NCBI GenBank assembly: GCA_001898995.1
Contig: MKVZ01000004.1
Location: forward strand, 173,115 to 237,114
Source of the DNA: Rhizobiales bacterium 63-22
Lineage (GTDB): Bacteria; Pseudomonadota; Alphaproteobacteria; Rhizobiales; Rhizobiaceae
Length of the DNA: 64,000 nt
Direction: 5' to 3'
Shown here: piece after piece, positions 1-8,556 of the stretch
Layout: each line of letters opens with the position of its first letter
Numbering within the stretch: position 1 is the stretch's first letter
Notes under the pieces: model-generated
What the model saw: the letters and a program-made list of their open reading frames with translations, nothing else
What the model was told of the DNA's origin: nothing
Databases searched by the model: none
Translations under genes and position numbers: made by a program

Positions 1-989
1 GTGAATACGTAGAACATAAACGAATTGTCGACGTGTTCGAGCAGGATGCCGGGGTCCTTGATCTGGTTGATGTCCGCATTCAGCACCTGCGCGGCGGCGG
101 CCGTCGTGATCACCGAGGTCACCGCGAAAGCGGTCCAGTTGATCGGCAGGCCCCATGCGCAACCGGCGACGATCGACTTGCGGTTTGGCGAGAACCGGGC
201 GAAGTCGGAGAAGTTCAGCATCAGCGTGGCCAGCGTGCCGACGGTCTGCGCGACCGTGATCAGAATGTTGCGTATCTGCGCACTGCCTTCGACCTTGGTG
301 CCGTGCGGACCGGTGAACCAGTCGAACGACCAGTTGGCCCTGGACAGGAAGTAGAACATCAGGACCAGCATCACCACCCAGATGATCGGGCCGGCCAGGC
401 CCTGAAAGTGCCGCACCGCCTCCATGCCCCGGCGCACGATGATCACCTGGATGATCGACAGCAGCAGGAAGCAGATCCAGCCGCCGAGGGACAGATTGAG
501 GAAGCTCGGCGCGCTTTCGAGGCTCAGTTCACGAAAGCCCGGAATAGCCCGCGAGAGCAGCGCATTGAGCGCGATCGAGGCCAGATAGGTCTGCACGCCG
601 TACCAGGCGATCGCGACGATGCCGCGGACCACCGCGGGAATGTTCGCGCCCCAGATGCCCCAGGTGATACGGCTGATCACCGGGTATGGCGTGCCGGTCG
701 ACTGCCCCATGAACCCCGAAAGGATACAGCCGATCATGATGATCAGCGAACCGACGAAGATGCCGAGCGTGATGTCGAAGGCGGACATGCCCAGCCCGAC
801 GAACAACCCGGCCGCCCAGGTGTAGTTGCCGGCATTGTGCGCGTCGTTCATCCACAGCGAAAAAAGCTGGTAGCCGTTCCACTTCCGGTGCGACGGATGT
901 GCGGGAGCCAGATCGTCGTTATAAAGTCGGCCTGAAGGATCCTGCGCCGCCAGTTCCGCATTCGGAACATGTTCGGGGGGGTGCGACAT
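1..989 (-). CDS. NCS1 family nucleobase/hydantoin permease (partial, C-terminus beyond window)
   Basis: Partial integral-membrane sodium- or proton-coupled symporter; 329 codons are visible and the reading frame runs off the left edge. The N-terminus after the start reads HRKWNGYQLFSLWMNDAHNA, the Trp-rich cytoplasmic segment typical of NCS1 carriers, and is followed by successive hydrophobic helices. The family imports cytosine, uracil, allantoin or hydantoins. The ATG at 989 has a GAGGAGA Shine-Dalgarno. A racemase-family gene lies upstream on the same strand, which favours hydantoin or allantoin as substrate; that assignment is inferred from context only. Confidence 0.88.
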   Translation of the reverse strand, partial: MSHPPEHVPNAELAAQDPSGRLYNDDLAPAHPSHRKWNGYQLFSLWMNDAHNAGNYTWAAGLFVGLGMSAFDITLGIFVGSLIIMIGCILSGFMGQSTGTPYPVISRITWGIWGANIPAVVRGIVAIAWYGVQTYLASIALNALLSRAIPGFRELSLESAPSFLNLSLGGWICFLLLSIIQVIIVRRGMEAVRHFQGLAGPIIWVVMLVLMFYFLSRANWSFDWFTGPHGTKVEGSAQIRNILITVAQTVGTLATLMLNFSDFARFSPNRKSIVAGCAWGLPINWTAFAVTSVITTAAAAQVLNADINQIKDPGILLEHVDNSFMFYVF

Positions 990-1110
990 AATGGTGTTCT
1001 CCTCATTTTTATTTTATCAGGATTATTTTATGGTTGTTCAGGCTGGACGGACTCCGTTTCGCTTTTGTTCGGCATACCTCTCCGGCCGGAATTTCCGCAG
1101 CGCGGCCGGA

Positions 1111-1833
1111 TCAGGACCGAAGGGGCCAGCCGGACAGTCGCTTGGCGCGTGCCGGCGCATAGGTTCGGACCTTCGAGGTGGACAGCTTCATCCGCACGAG
1201 GCTCTCGGCAAGCGTCACGGCCGATGCCACGCCATCGACAACGGGTGCGCCGGTGGCAGCCGCGACCGCTTCGTCGAGACCGGCCATTCCGCCGCAACCG
1301 AGGCAGATGACCTCCACGCCATGGTTTGCGACGATCTCCTTCGCCTTCGCGACGATCGCGGCGACGGTCCGTTCGTGGTCCTGCTCCAGTTCGAGCACGC
1401 TCAGGCCGCTGGCGACGACCGCGGCGCAGCGGCGGTCCAGCCCGGCAAGCAGCAGCCGGTCCTCGATCAGCGGCACGGTGCGATCGAGGGTCGTGACCAC
1501 GCCGAACTTGTGTCCGAGCAGTCCCGCCATGATCGCCGCCGCCTCGGTGATGTCGACGACCGGAACGTCCAGCGCCTCCTGCAAGCCTTCGCGGCCATGC
1601 TCGCCGAAACCGGCCTGAATGACGGCATCGAACGGCTCCGGATATTTCAGGACCCGATCCAGCACGCCGATGGCGGCGAGGTAGCTCTCGACATTGCCTT
1701 CGCAGGAATCGGCGCCGAAGGTCGGGGTCAGACCGACGATCTCGGTGCCCGGAGATGCCACCGCGCGCGCCGAAGCCGCGATCGCGTCGGTCATCGATTC
1801 GGTTGTATTGACATTTACTACTAGGATGCGCAC
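1111..1833 (-). CDS. Asp/Glu racemase superfamily protein, hydantoin/allantoin racemase-like
   Basis: 240-aa cytosolic protein of the aspartate/glutamate/hydantoin racemase fold. The N-terminus RILVVNVNTTESMTDAI matches the substrate-binding N-T-T segment of the HyuE/HpxA group. The C-terminal active-site cysteine is present in ICLGCGGMAGL. The first active-site position, usually Cys in an ACFGDPG-like motif, reads QAGFGEHG here, so one of the two catalytic thiols is replaced by Gly. The GTG at 1833 was chosen because AGGGGGC precedes it; a longer frame opens at 1857. It lies upstream of the NCS1 permease on the same strand, so a role in racemising an imported 5-substituted hydantoin or allantoin is likely but unproven. 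Confidence 0.8.
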   Translation of the reverse strand: MRILVVNVNTTESMTDAIAASARAVASPGTEIVGLTPTFGADSCEGNVESYLAAIGVLDRVLKYPEPFDAVIQAGFGEHGREGLQEALDVPVVDITEAAAIMAGLLGHKFGVVTTLDRTVPLIEDRLLLAGLDRRCAAVVASGLSVLELEQDHERTVAAIVAKAKEIVANHGVEVICLGCGGMAGLDEAVAAATGAPVVDGVASAVTLAESLVRMKLSTSKVRTYAPARAKRLSGWPLRS

Positions 1834-1979
1834 GACTGCCCCCTGAGCCAGTTGCACAAAAAAAGCTCACCAGAACTATCGGGCGAGATTAGCGGTTCCG
1901 TATTGCGCTGCCAAGAGGCGCGGAAGACGAGCGGCGCGACGACCGCCTGCCCGAACACCGATCGAATCGATCTCGACAT
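1821..1979 (-). CDS. possible 52-aa leader ORF ahead of the racemase gene
   Basis: A 52-codon frame (MSRSIRSVFGQAVVAPLVFR...) begins at an ATG preceded by GGAGGAGAATCA, one of the better ribosome-binding sites nearby. Its TAG overlaps the GTG start of the racemase gene, an arrangement that allows translational coupling. No family is recognised, and Arg/Ser content is high near the start. It could be a leader peptide, the remnant of a truncated gene, or a chance frame using the operon's real Shine-Dalgarno. Confidence 0.3.
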   Translation of the reverse strand: MSRSIRSVFGQAVVAPLVFRASWQRNTEPLISPDSSGELFLCNWLRGQSCAS

Positions 1980-2329
1980 TGATTCTCCTCCCTGCGCCGG
2001 CCGGTCACCGGCCATTGGTTGCAGCACCCGCTCCCACGCCGGACCGTTTCCCACACCGGGCAAACCTTGAGAATGGAAGGCTCGCCGCTCCCGAAACACG
2101 CCCGATCGCGCAATATGCTGCCGCCCAATTTCATATGTCCAATATATTATTCCATTTGCTTGATCTGTTTTGGATATGGATCTTCTGCGCCGTGGCGCGG
2201 CACCCCCGGAGAACCGGCGTTCCTCAATCGCGGCGTGTCCGCTGGTCGGACGCCTGCCCCTTTTTCTTCCCCGTCAGATCGATAATCCGGTTCTGACTAC
2301 CGACAGACTCTTTCCAGCCAGAGGACGAA
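1980..2329. other. 350-bp intergenic region between divergent genes
   Basis: No convincing gene is seen. Positions 2130-2185 are distinctly AT-rich for this genome, with runs such as ccaatatattattcca, and are the best place for the divergent promoters of the permease/racemase operon and the AAA ATPase gene. An imperfect hairpin at 2232-2254 is followed by a T-rich tract at 2257-2268, in the leader of the rightward gene; it could be an attenuator, but the stem is interrupted. Confidence 0.4.
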
Positions 2330-2887
2330 ATGACCGACAATACGCAGCGTTTCATCGTCATCAGCGGCGGTCCCGGATCGGGCAAGAGCACGCTGATCGA
2401 CGCACTTGAAAAACAGGGGTTCGCACGCACGCAGGAAGCCGGGCGCGCCATCATTCAGGAGCAGGCGGCAATCGGCGGCAGCGCCCTGCCCTGGGCCGAC
2501 CGCGCGCTGTTCGCCGAACTGATGCTGTCGTGGGAAATGCGCTCGCACGTCATGGCGAAGCAGGCCGAGGGGCCGGTGTTCTTCGATCGCGGCGTGCCGG
2601 ATGTGGCGGGCTATCTGATGCTGTGCGGCCTGCCCGTGCCGAAGCATGTGGAGGAAGCCGCAAACCGGATTCGGTATAACAGAACAGTCTTTCTCGCCCC
2701 GCCATGGCGGGAAATCTTCGCGCAGGACGCCGAGCGCAGGCAGGATTACGACGAGGCCGTGCGCACCTTCGCGGCGATGGAACAAACCTACCGGCGCTTC
2801 GGATACGACATCGCGCCGCTGCCGAAAGCGTCGGTCGCGGAGCGCGTGGATTTCATGCGCGCGGCCTTGCCGTCAGTTTTCCTCTGA
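2330..2887 (+). CDS. AAA family ATPase (AAA_28-like P-loop protein)
   Basis: 185-aa soluble P-loop NTPase. The Walker A motif GGPGSGKST is at residues 13-21 and a Walker B-like FFDRGVPD near residue 85. The size and the EAGR and DRGVPD motifs resemble the AAA_28 group of small predicted nucleotide/nucleoside kinase-like ATPases. The ATG at 2330 follows GAGGACGAA. The last 15 bp overlap the convergent pssA gene. No partner gene points to a substrate, so the cellular role is unknown. Confidence 0.8.
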   Translation: MTDNTQRFIVISGGPGSGKSTLIDALEKQGFARTQEAGRAIIQEQAAIGGSALPWADRALFAELMLSWEMRSHVMAKQAEGPVFFDRGVPDVAGYLMLCGLPVPKHVEEAANRIRYNRTVFLAPPWREIFAQDAERRQDYDEAVRTFAAMEQTYRRFGYDIAPLPKASVAERVDFMRAALPSVFL

Positions 2888-3718
2888 CGGCAAATCCGCG
2901 TCCGTTTCGCCAGCCAGACGTTCGGCGGCCTCGCGGCGGTTCCACGCGGCGAGGCTGAAGGGCAGGAAGACCAGATAGCCGAGCGCGGTCAGGCTCAGGG
3001 TCTGCCATGTATAGCTCATCAGGAACGCCACATAGACGACCACGATCAGGATCAGCGGCATCACCATGTCGCGGCGCACGAGATTGCCCGCCGACTTGCC
3101 GTTATAGACCGGCAGGCGGCTCACCAGCAGAAAGGCGATGGCGACCGTATAGACCGCCACGCCGAAGGCGAGCGTGCGCCCCGGCGTCAGGCCGAGAAAG
3201 CTCAGATAGACCGGCAGCAGCACCAGCATGGCGCCGGCGGGCGCCGGCACGCCGATGAAATAATTGCTCTGCCATGCGGGCCGGCCGGGGTCTTCCAGCA
3301 TGACGTTGAAGCGCGCGAGGCGCAGGCAGCAGGCGATGGCGTAGAGAAGTGCCGCGATCCAGCCGAAGGTGCGCGCCTGATCGAGCATGAAGGCATAGAG
3401 CACAAGCGCGGGCGCGACGCCGAAATTGACGATATCGGCCAGCGAATCCATCTGCGCGCCGAATTTGGACGAGCCCTTGATCATGCGGGCGACGCGCCCG
3501 TCTATGCCGTCGAGAAAAGCGGCGACCAGCACCATGATCACGGCAAGCTCGAAGCGGTTTTCCAGCGCCAGCCGCACGCCGGTCAGGCCCGCGCAGATGG
3601 CGAGCACGGTGATGACGTTGGGAATGACGATGCGCAGCGGTATCTGCGACAGCTTCGGCCCGCGCGCGGCGCCGTCCACGGGACCGTTCGGCTCGAAGGG
3701 CGGAAAAGGCGTTTCCAT
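2873..3718 (-). CDS. pssA: CDP-diacylglycerol--serine O-phosphatidyltransferase
   Basis: 281-aa integral-membrane CDP-alcohol phosphatidyltransferase making phosphatidylserine from CDP-diacylglycerol and serine. The family signature D-x2-DG-x2-AR-x8-G-x3-D-x3-D is intact in the segment LDGIDGRVARMIKG followed by FGAQMDSLAD (about residues 88-115). Several further hydrophobic helices follow. The ATG overlaps the psd stop by one base (ATGA), so psd and pssA are cotranscribed and translationally coupled. Together they supply phosphatidylethanolamine. The C-terminus overlaps the convergent ATPase gene by 15 bp. Confidence 0.93.
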   Translation of the reverse strand: METPFPPFEPNGPVDGAARGPKLSQIPLRIVIPNVITVLAICAGLTGVRLALENRFELAVIMVLVAAFLDGIDGRVARMIKGSSKFGAQMDSLADIVNFGVAPALVLYAFMLDQARTFGWIAALLYAIACCLRLARFNVMLEDPGRPAWQSNYFIGVPAPAGAMLVLLPVYLSFLGLTPGRTLAFGVAVYTVAIAFLLVSRLPVYNGKSAGNLVRRDMVMPLILIVVVYVAFLMSYTWQTLSLTALGYLVFLPFSLAAWNRREAAERLAGETDADLPSEEN

Positions 3719-4416
3719 CAGTCGATCCGCACGACGGGTTCTTCGAGGCTGCTGCCGAATTCGGCCAGCACCGTTTCGCCCGCCACCGCCGTCTGGCCGA
3801 CCGCGACGCGCACGCCGGCGCCTTGCGGCAGATAGACGTCGACGCGCGAGCCGAAGCGGATCAGGCCGAAACGCTCGCCCACCGAAAGCGCGTCGTCCTC
3901 GTTCGTCCAGCAGACGATGCGCCGCGCCACGAGGCCCGCGATCTGCACCACGCCGACACGCCCGTGCGGGCTTTGGATGACCACGCTGTTGCGTTCGTTC
4001 TCGGTGCTGGCCTTGTCCAGTTCAGCGTTGAGGAATTTTCCAGCGCGATGCACGATCTTCAAGACGCTGCCGCGCACCGGCGCGCGGTTGATATGGACCG
4101 AGAACACGTTCATGAACACCGAAACGCGCATCATCGGCTCGGAACCGAGATCGAGTTCGGCAGGGGGAATGGCGGGGCCGGCAAAGGAAATCTTGCCGTC
4201 GGCCGGCGAGATCACCAGATCGTCGTCCATCGGCGTGACGCGCTCGGGATCGCGGTAGAAATAGATGCACCAGACGGTCAGCACCAGCCCGATCCAGAAC
4301 AGCGGACCCCACAGCCAGCCCAGAATGAGCGAGACCACGAAGAAGCCCGCGATGAAGGGATAACCCTCGCGGTGGATCGGCACGAACGTGTTGCGGATAG
4401 TATCGGTGAGGCTCAT
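3718..4416 (-). CDS. psd: phosphatidylserine decarboxylase
   Basis: 232-aa short-form (PSD-A type) proenzyme that decarboxylates phosphatidylserine to phosphatidylethanolamine at the inner membrane. The C-terminal FGSSLEEPV carries the GSS self-cleavage site that forms the pyruvoyl group. The conserved [17 protein letters not shown] is present, and hydrophobic segments occupy about residues 22-55. The ATG at 4416 (MSLTDTIRN) follows AAAAGGAAAGCG; an earlier in-frame ATG at 4440 lacks a ribosome-binding site. First gene of the psd-pssA pair. Confidence 0.93.
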   Translation of the reverse strand: MSLTDTIRNTFVPIHREGYPFIAGFFVVSLILGWLWGPLFWIGLVLTVWCIYFYRDPERVTPMDDDLVISPADGKISFAGPAIPPAELDLGSEPMMRVSVFMNVFSVHINRAPVRGSVLKIVHRAGKFLNAELDKASTENERNSVVIQSPHGRVGVVQIAGLVARRIVCWTNEDDALSVGERFGLIRFGSRVDVYLPQGAGVRVAVGQTAVAGETVLAEFGSSLEEPVVRID

Positions 4417-4536
4417 CGCTTTCCTTTTCGGCCGTGGCATCTCGCCCGTTATTTACCCCATCCGCGCGGAAAGCGAAAACAGATTCGCGATTTATGCACG
4501 GATGCAAGGCACGCCGAACCGGGCCGCCGCTTGGTC

Positions 4537-6441
4537 CTATTCCCCCGGCTCCGCGACTTCGCCGGCCGGCGTGCCGCGCACGACCACGCCCATGTCGTCG
4601 CTCTCGCGCACCTGCCGCAGACGCTCTTCGGCTTCGTTCGCCTCGCGCTGGCGGTTCCACATGGAAGCGTAAAGCCCATTGTGGCGCAGAAGCGCGCCGT
4701 GGGTGCCGCGCTCGGCGATCAGCCCGTCCTTGAGCACGATGATCTCGTCGGCATTGATCACCGTGGAAAGCCGGTGCGCGATGACCAGCGTCGTGCGGCC
4801 GCGGCTGACGATATCGAGCGCCGACTGGATTTCCTGCTCGGTGGCGGTGTCGAGCGCCGAGGTCGCCTCGTCGAGAATCAGGATCGGCGGCGCCTTCAAT
4901 ATGGTGCGGGCGATGGCCACGCGCTGCTTTTCGCCGCCCGAAAGCTTGAGGCCGCGCTCGCCGACCATGGAATCGTAGCCATCCGGCATATGGCGGATGA
5001 AACCGGAAATCTGCGCCATTTCGGCGGCTTTCCTCACCTCCGCGTCGGTCGCGTCGGGACGGCCGTAGCGGATATTGTAGGCGATGGTGTCGTTGAACAG
5101 CACCGTGTCCTGCGGCACCATGCCGATGACCCTGCGCAGGCTTTCCTGCGTCACGTCGCGCAAATCCTGCCCGTCGATGGTGATCGCGCCGGACTGTATG
5201 TCGTAGAAGCGGAACAGAAGCCGCGAAATGGTGGACTTGCCCGCGCCCGACGGCCCGACGATGGCCACTGTGCGGCCCGCCGGCACCTCGAAGCTGATGC
5301 CTTTCAGGATCGGGCGGCTGGGATCGTAGGCGAAATGCACGTCGTCGAAGCGGATCGCGCCCTTGTCCACATGCAGCGCGGGCGCGCCGGGCCTGTCCGT
5401 CACTTCCTGCCTGACGTCGAGCAGGTCGAACATCTGCTCGATATCGGTGAGGCCCTGCCGGACCTCGCGATAGATGAAGCCGATGAAGTTGAGCGGGACG
5501 GAAAGCTGCATCAAGAGCGCGTTGACGAAGACGAAGTCGCCGATGGACTGGGTGCCGGCGCGCACTTCCAGCGCCGACATGACCATGATCGCGGCCATGC
5601 CCGCGCCGAAGATCACCGCCTGCCCGAAATTGAGCCAGCCGAGCGAGGTCCATGTCTGCGTGGCCGCCTTCTCGTAGCGCGCCATGGCGGCGTCGAAGCG
5701 CTTCGCCTCCATCCCCTCGTTGCCGAAATATTTGACCGTCTCGAAATTCAGCAGCGAATCGATGGCCTTGACGTTGGCCTCGGTGTCGGAATCGTTCATC
5801 TCGCGGCGGATATTGATGCGCCAGTCGCTCGCCCTGATGGTGAACCAGATATAGAGCCACACCGTCGCCGCCACCACGGCCAGATAGGAAATGCCGTAGG
5901 CGAAGGCGAAGATGACGGCCGTCAGCGCGAATTCGAGAATGGTCGGCAGCGTGTTGAGGATGATGAAGCGGACGATCGTCTCGATGCCCTTGGTGCCGCG
6001 CTCGATGACGCGCGACAGCCCGCCGGTGCGCCGGTCCAGATGGAAGCGCAGCGAGAGCTCGTGCATGTGGACGAAAGTGCGGAAGGCAAGCTGGCGCACG
6101 GCATATTGGCCGACGCTGGCGAAAAGCGCGTCGCGCAACTGGTTCAGCCCGGCCTGCACGATGCGCGCCACATTGTAAGCCAGCACCAGCATGGCCGCGC
6201 CGACGAAAAAGGCGGGGATGTAATCCGGCACGGAAAGCTTGCCGGTCAGCCCGTTGGTCGCCCATTTGAAGAAATAGGGCACAAGGATCAGCACGACCTT
6301 GGAGATGACCAGATAGAACGTCGCCCAGACCACGCGCATGCGCAGGTCCGGTCGGTCGGCCGGCCACATATAGGGCCACAGATTGCGCAATGTCTTGAGC
6401 GTTTCGCCGGATTCGGCGGAAACCGTCTTGGTAGAACTCAT
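4537..6441 (-). CDS. ATM1-type ABC exporter (permease fused to ATPase)
   Basis: 634-aa half-transporter expected to act as a homodimer in the inner membrane. The N-terminal six-helix ABC membrane domain includes NTLPTILEF and NEGMEAKRFD. The nucleotide-binding domain has Walker A GPSGAGKST (about 395-403), signature LSGGEKQR, Walker B ILILDEATSALD and the H-loop AHRLST. Sequence style matches the bacterial ATM1/HMT1 family, known to export glutathione- or metal-related substrates; the actual substrate is not shown here. The start at 6441 (MSSTKTV) is preferred over an in-frame ATG at 6489. No accessory transporter gene is adjacent. Confidence 0.9.
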   Translation of the reverse strand: MSSTKTVSAESGETLKTLRNLWPYMWPADRPDLRMRVVWATFYLVISKVVLILVPYFFKWATNGLTGKLSVPDYIPAFFVGAAMLVLAYNVARIVQAGLNQLRDALFASVGQYAVRQLAFRTFVHMHELSLRFHLDRRTGGLSRVIERGTKGIETIVRFIILNTLPTILEFALTAVIFAFAYGISYLAVVAATVWLYIWFTIRASDWRINIRREMNDSDTEANVKAIDSLLNFETVKYFGNEGMEAKRFDAAMARYEKAATQTWTSLGWLNFGQAVIFGAGMAAIMVMSALEVRAGTQSIGDFVFVNALLMQLSVPLNFIGFIYREVRQGLTDIEQMFDLLDVRQEVTDRPGAPALHVDKGAIRFDDVHFAYDPSRPILKGISFEVPAGRTVAIVGPSGAGKSTISRLLFRFYDIQSGAITIDGQDLRDVTQESLRRVIGMVPQDTVLFNDTIAYNIRYGRPDATDAEVRKAAEMAQISGFIRHMPDGYDSMVGERGLKLSGGEKQRVAIARTILKAPPILILDEATSALDTATEQEIQSALDIVSRGRTTLVIAHRLSTVINADEIIVLKDGLIAERGTHGALLRHNGLYASMWNRQREANEAEERLRQVRESDDMGVVVRGTPAGEVAEPGE

Positions 6442-6522
6442 CCGGATGCTTCTTTCAGAACGGGCGGTCAAAGGCAAGAGCGCCTGCATCGCCCTGAATC
6501 ACATTGCGGTCAGCGGGCCGTT

Positions 6523-7797
6523 TCACTGGGCCGGCTTCTGCAAGTGCTGCCGCACCTCGTTATCGCTCAGCGGCCGGTCCGGCATGGTGAAAACCTGTCC
6601 CGGCCAGATCAGGTCCGGGTTGCGAATCTGGTCGCGGTTGGCGAGATAGATGGTCGTATAGCGCGTGCCCTTGCCGTAGGTGCGCTTCGAGATGGTCCAC
6701 AGATTGTCGCCGCGGCGGATGATGACCGAACCTTCCACCTTTTGCAGCGCGGGCGATTGCGGCGCGCCATCGGCGCCTTGCGAGGCGGACGCGGTAGCCG
6801 CCGAGGTGGCCGCAGGGGCGACGGCGGAAATATTCTCGCCCGCCTCGCGGCGGAACGGCACGCGCGCCGTGGCCAGAATCCGGTTGGCGCCGTCGAGCAG
6901 GTCGGCCCTGACGATATAATCGCCGACGGCGAGCGCCTGATGGCCCTGCACGAGGAAACGGCCGGCCGGCGAGACGTGGCTGGAGCCGAGCAATATGTCG
7001 TTGGCATGGACGATGACGCGGCTGCCGCCCTTGGCGCTGCCGGCGACAAAGACCGAATCGCCCTCGATCTCCACCGCCTCGATGGCGATGGGCGCATTCT
7101 TCGCCGCTTCCGGCGCGGCGGAGCCGGCGGACGGCGCGGCCGCGGGCGTCAAGACCCTGCCGCCCTTCTGCGATTCGGGCTGCGGGGCTGCTTCGGGAGC
7201 GGCTTGCGGGCGCGTGATGAGGCGGCTCGCCTGCCCCGGCTCCTCGACCAGCGCCAGAACCTGACCGGAAGCGGTATCGGGCACCGAGACGATGGCGGTC
7301 TGGGCGGAGGTGGCGGCCTTGTTGTCCGTGCCCGTGGCTCGCAGCACAAGCTGGTGGTCGCCGGGTTTCAGCGCCTCGTCCAGCACCACGGCGAAATCGC
7401 CGTTGGAGCCGGCCTTTGTCTTGCCGAGCACCGTCGCGCCCGCCACGACCTCGACATCCGCATTGGGCTCGGCCTGACCGGCGATCACCACCGAGCCGTC
7501 CGGCTCGACGCGCAACAGGTCGAAGACCGGAACCTTGTGCCGCGCCTGCGCGGCCGGTGCCTGCGCCGCCACCGGCGCGGCAGGTTCGGGCTGTGCGGGC
7601 GCCGGCTTGGCAGGCGTGTTTTGCGCGGCTTGCGGCGCGGCGGCAGAAGTGGACCCGGCAGCCGGCTTCGATGCGTCGGCAGCCGGCACGGCGGCGGGCA
7701 CGGGTGCGGGTGCCTGCGTCGCGTGCCAGTAGAGGCCGACGCCGACGAGGATGGCGGCCAGCCCTATACCGAGCAATCCATAAATGTTCTTCTGCAT
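6523..7797 (-). CDS. LysM domain protein with N-terminal membrane anchor
   Basis: 424-aa envelope protein. One transmembrane helix at about residues 5-24 is followed by a low-complexity Ala/Pro/Lys linker (about 28-105). Ig-like segments rich in AGQAEPNADVEV-type strands come next, then a single C-terminal LysM module near 355-410 (IIRRGDNLWTISKRTYGKG ... YLANRDQIRNPDLI ... PGQVFTMP). LysM binds peptidoglycan glycan strands, so the protein probably bridges inner membrane and cell wall. It has no visible enzymatic domain. The gap to the ABC exporter start is about 80 bp on the same strand. Confidence 0.85.
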   Translation of the reverse strand: MQKNIYGLLGIGLAAILVGVGLYWHATQAPAPVPAAVPAADASKPAAGSTSAAAPQAAQNTPAKPAPAQPEPAAPVAAQAPAAQARHKVPVFDLLRVEPDGSVVIAGQAEPNADVEVVAGATVLGKTKAGSNGDFAVVLDEALKPGDHQLVLRATGTDNKAATSAQTAIVSVPDTASGQVLALVEEPGQASRLITRPQAAPEAAPQPESQKGGRVLTPAAAPSAGSAAPEAAKNAPIAIEAVEIEGDSVFVAGSAKGGSRVIVHANDILLGSSHVSPAGRFLVQGHQALAVGDYIVRADLLDGANRILATARVPFRREAGENISAVAPAATSAATASASQGADGAPQSPALQKVEGSVIIRRGDNLWTISKRTYGKGTRYTTIYLANRDQIRNPDLIWPGQVFTMPDRPLSDNEVRQHLQKPAQ

Positions 7798-7845
7798 ATC
7801 GTTTCAAAACCCGCCAAAGCCAGAATACCCATCTATAGTCCTAGT

Positions 7846-7891
7846 GCATCATGCCGAAAAGTGGAAACCGCTTTTCGCGGCGCTTGACGCC
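7846..7891. repeat. diverged palindromic repeat (gcat-core family, inverted orientation)
   Basis: Contains ccgaaaagtggaaaccgctttt, a degenerate copy of the window-wide palindromic element, here in the leader of the LOG-family gene. The outer arms have decayed compared with other copies. Confidence 0.5.
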
Positions 7892-7917
7892 GCAACGGCG
7901 AAGGCCGAAAAAGCATT

Positions 7918-8520
7918 ATGTCCGAGATTCGATCCATCTGCGTCTATTGCGGCTCCTCGCCGGGCCAAAATCCCCTCTATCGCGAAGCCGGCCTGGCGCT
8001 CGGCCGCGCAATCGCCGAACACGGCCTCAACCTCGTCTATGGCGGCGGCACGCGCGGCATCATGGGCGCGGTGGCCGAGGGTGTCATGACGGCGGGCGGC
8101 AAGGTGACGGGCATCATCCCGACCTTCCTCCTCGACAAGGAAGCCAGCCTCGAAAAGGCCAAGGAGCTTTCCGAACTCGTCATCGTCGGCGACATGCACG
8201 AGCGCAAGCATCTGATGTTCGAGCGCTCCGACGCCTTCGTGACGCTGCCGGGCGGCATCGGCACGGTGGAGGAGATCGTCGAGATGATGACCTGGGCGCA
8301 GCTCGGCAAGCACCGCAAGCCGATGGTGCTGGCCAATATCAACGATTTCTGGCGGCCGATGCTGGCGCTGCTCGACCATATGCGCGCCGAGGGTTTCCTC
8401 CACACCGCGCATCAGGTGCAACCGCTGGTCATCGACAAAGCGGAGGATATCGTCCCCGCCATTCTGGCCGCCAATGGCAGGGCATCCGAGGGCGACCCGG
8501 CGATCATCGAAAAGATGTAA
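7918..8520 (+). CDS. LOG family (TIGR00730) Rossmann-fold phosphoribohydrolase
   Basis: 200-aa cytosolic protein. The diagnostic PGGIGTVEE catalytic/nucleotide-binding motif is near residue 112, and the glycine-rich VYGGGTRGIMGAVAE near 40-55. Family members hydrolyse nucleoside 5'-monophosphates, such as cytokinin ribotides, to base plus ribose 5-phosphate. In bacteria outside plant pathogens the physiological substrate is usually undefined. The gene stands alone, convergent with the RNA methyltransferase gene 36 bp away. Confidence 0.9.
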   Translation: MSEIRSICVYCGSSPGQNPLYREAGLALGRAIAEHGLNLVYGGGTRGIMGAVAEGVMTAGGKVTGIIPTFLLDKEASLEKAKELSELVIVGDMHERKHLMFERSDAFVTLPGGIGTVEEIVEMMTWAQLGKHRKPMVLANINDFWRPMLALLDHMRAEGFLHTAHQVQPLVIDKAEDIVPAILAANGRASEGDPAIIEKM

Positions 8521-8556
8521 GATGGGGAGGATCGGGCGAAGTCGTGAGGCGCCGCC

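Noticed and set aside
2232..2268. Hairpin plus T-rich tract in the leader of the AAA ATPase gene
   Set aside because: Stem is interrupted and there is no upstream rightward gene in the window, so neither terminator nor attenuator can be supported.
3823..7887. 1354-codon plus-strand open frame
   Set aside because: It lies antisense to psd, the ABC exporter and the LysM gene. Its product is full of Arg, His, Gly and Asp runs with no domain, which is how the antisense frame of GC-rich genes reads. The opposite strand carries intact families.
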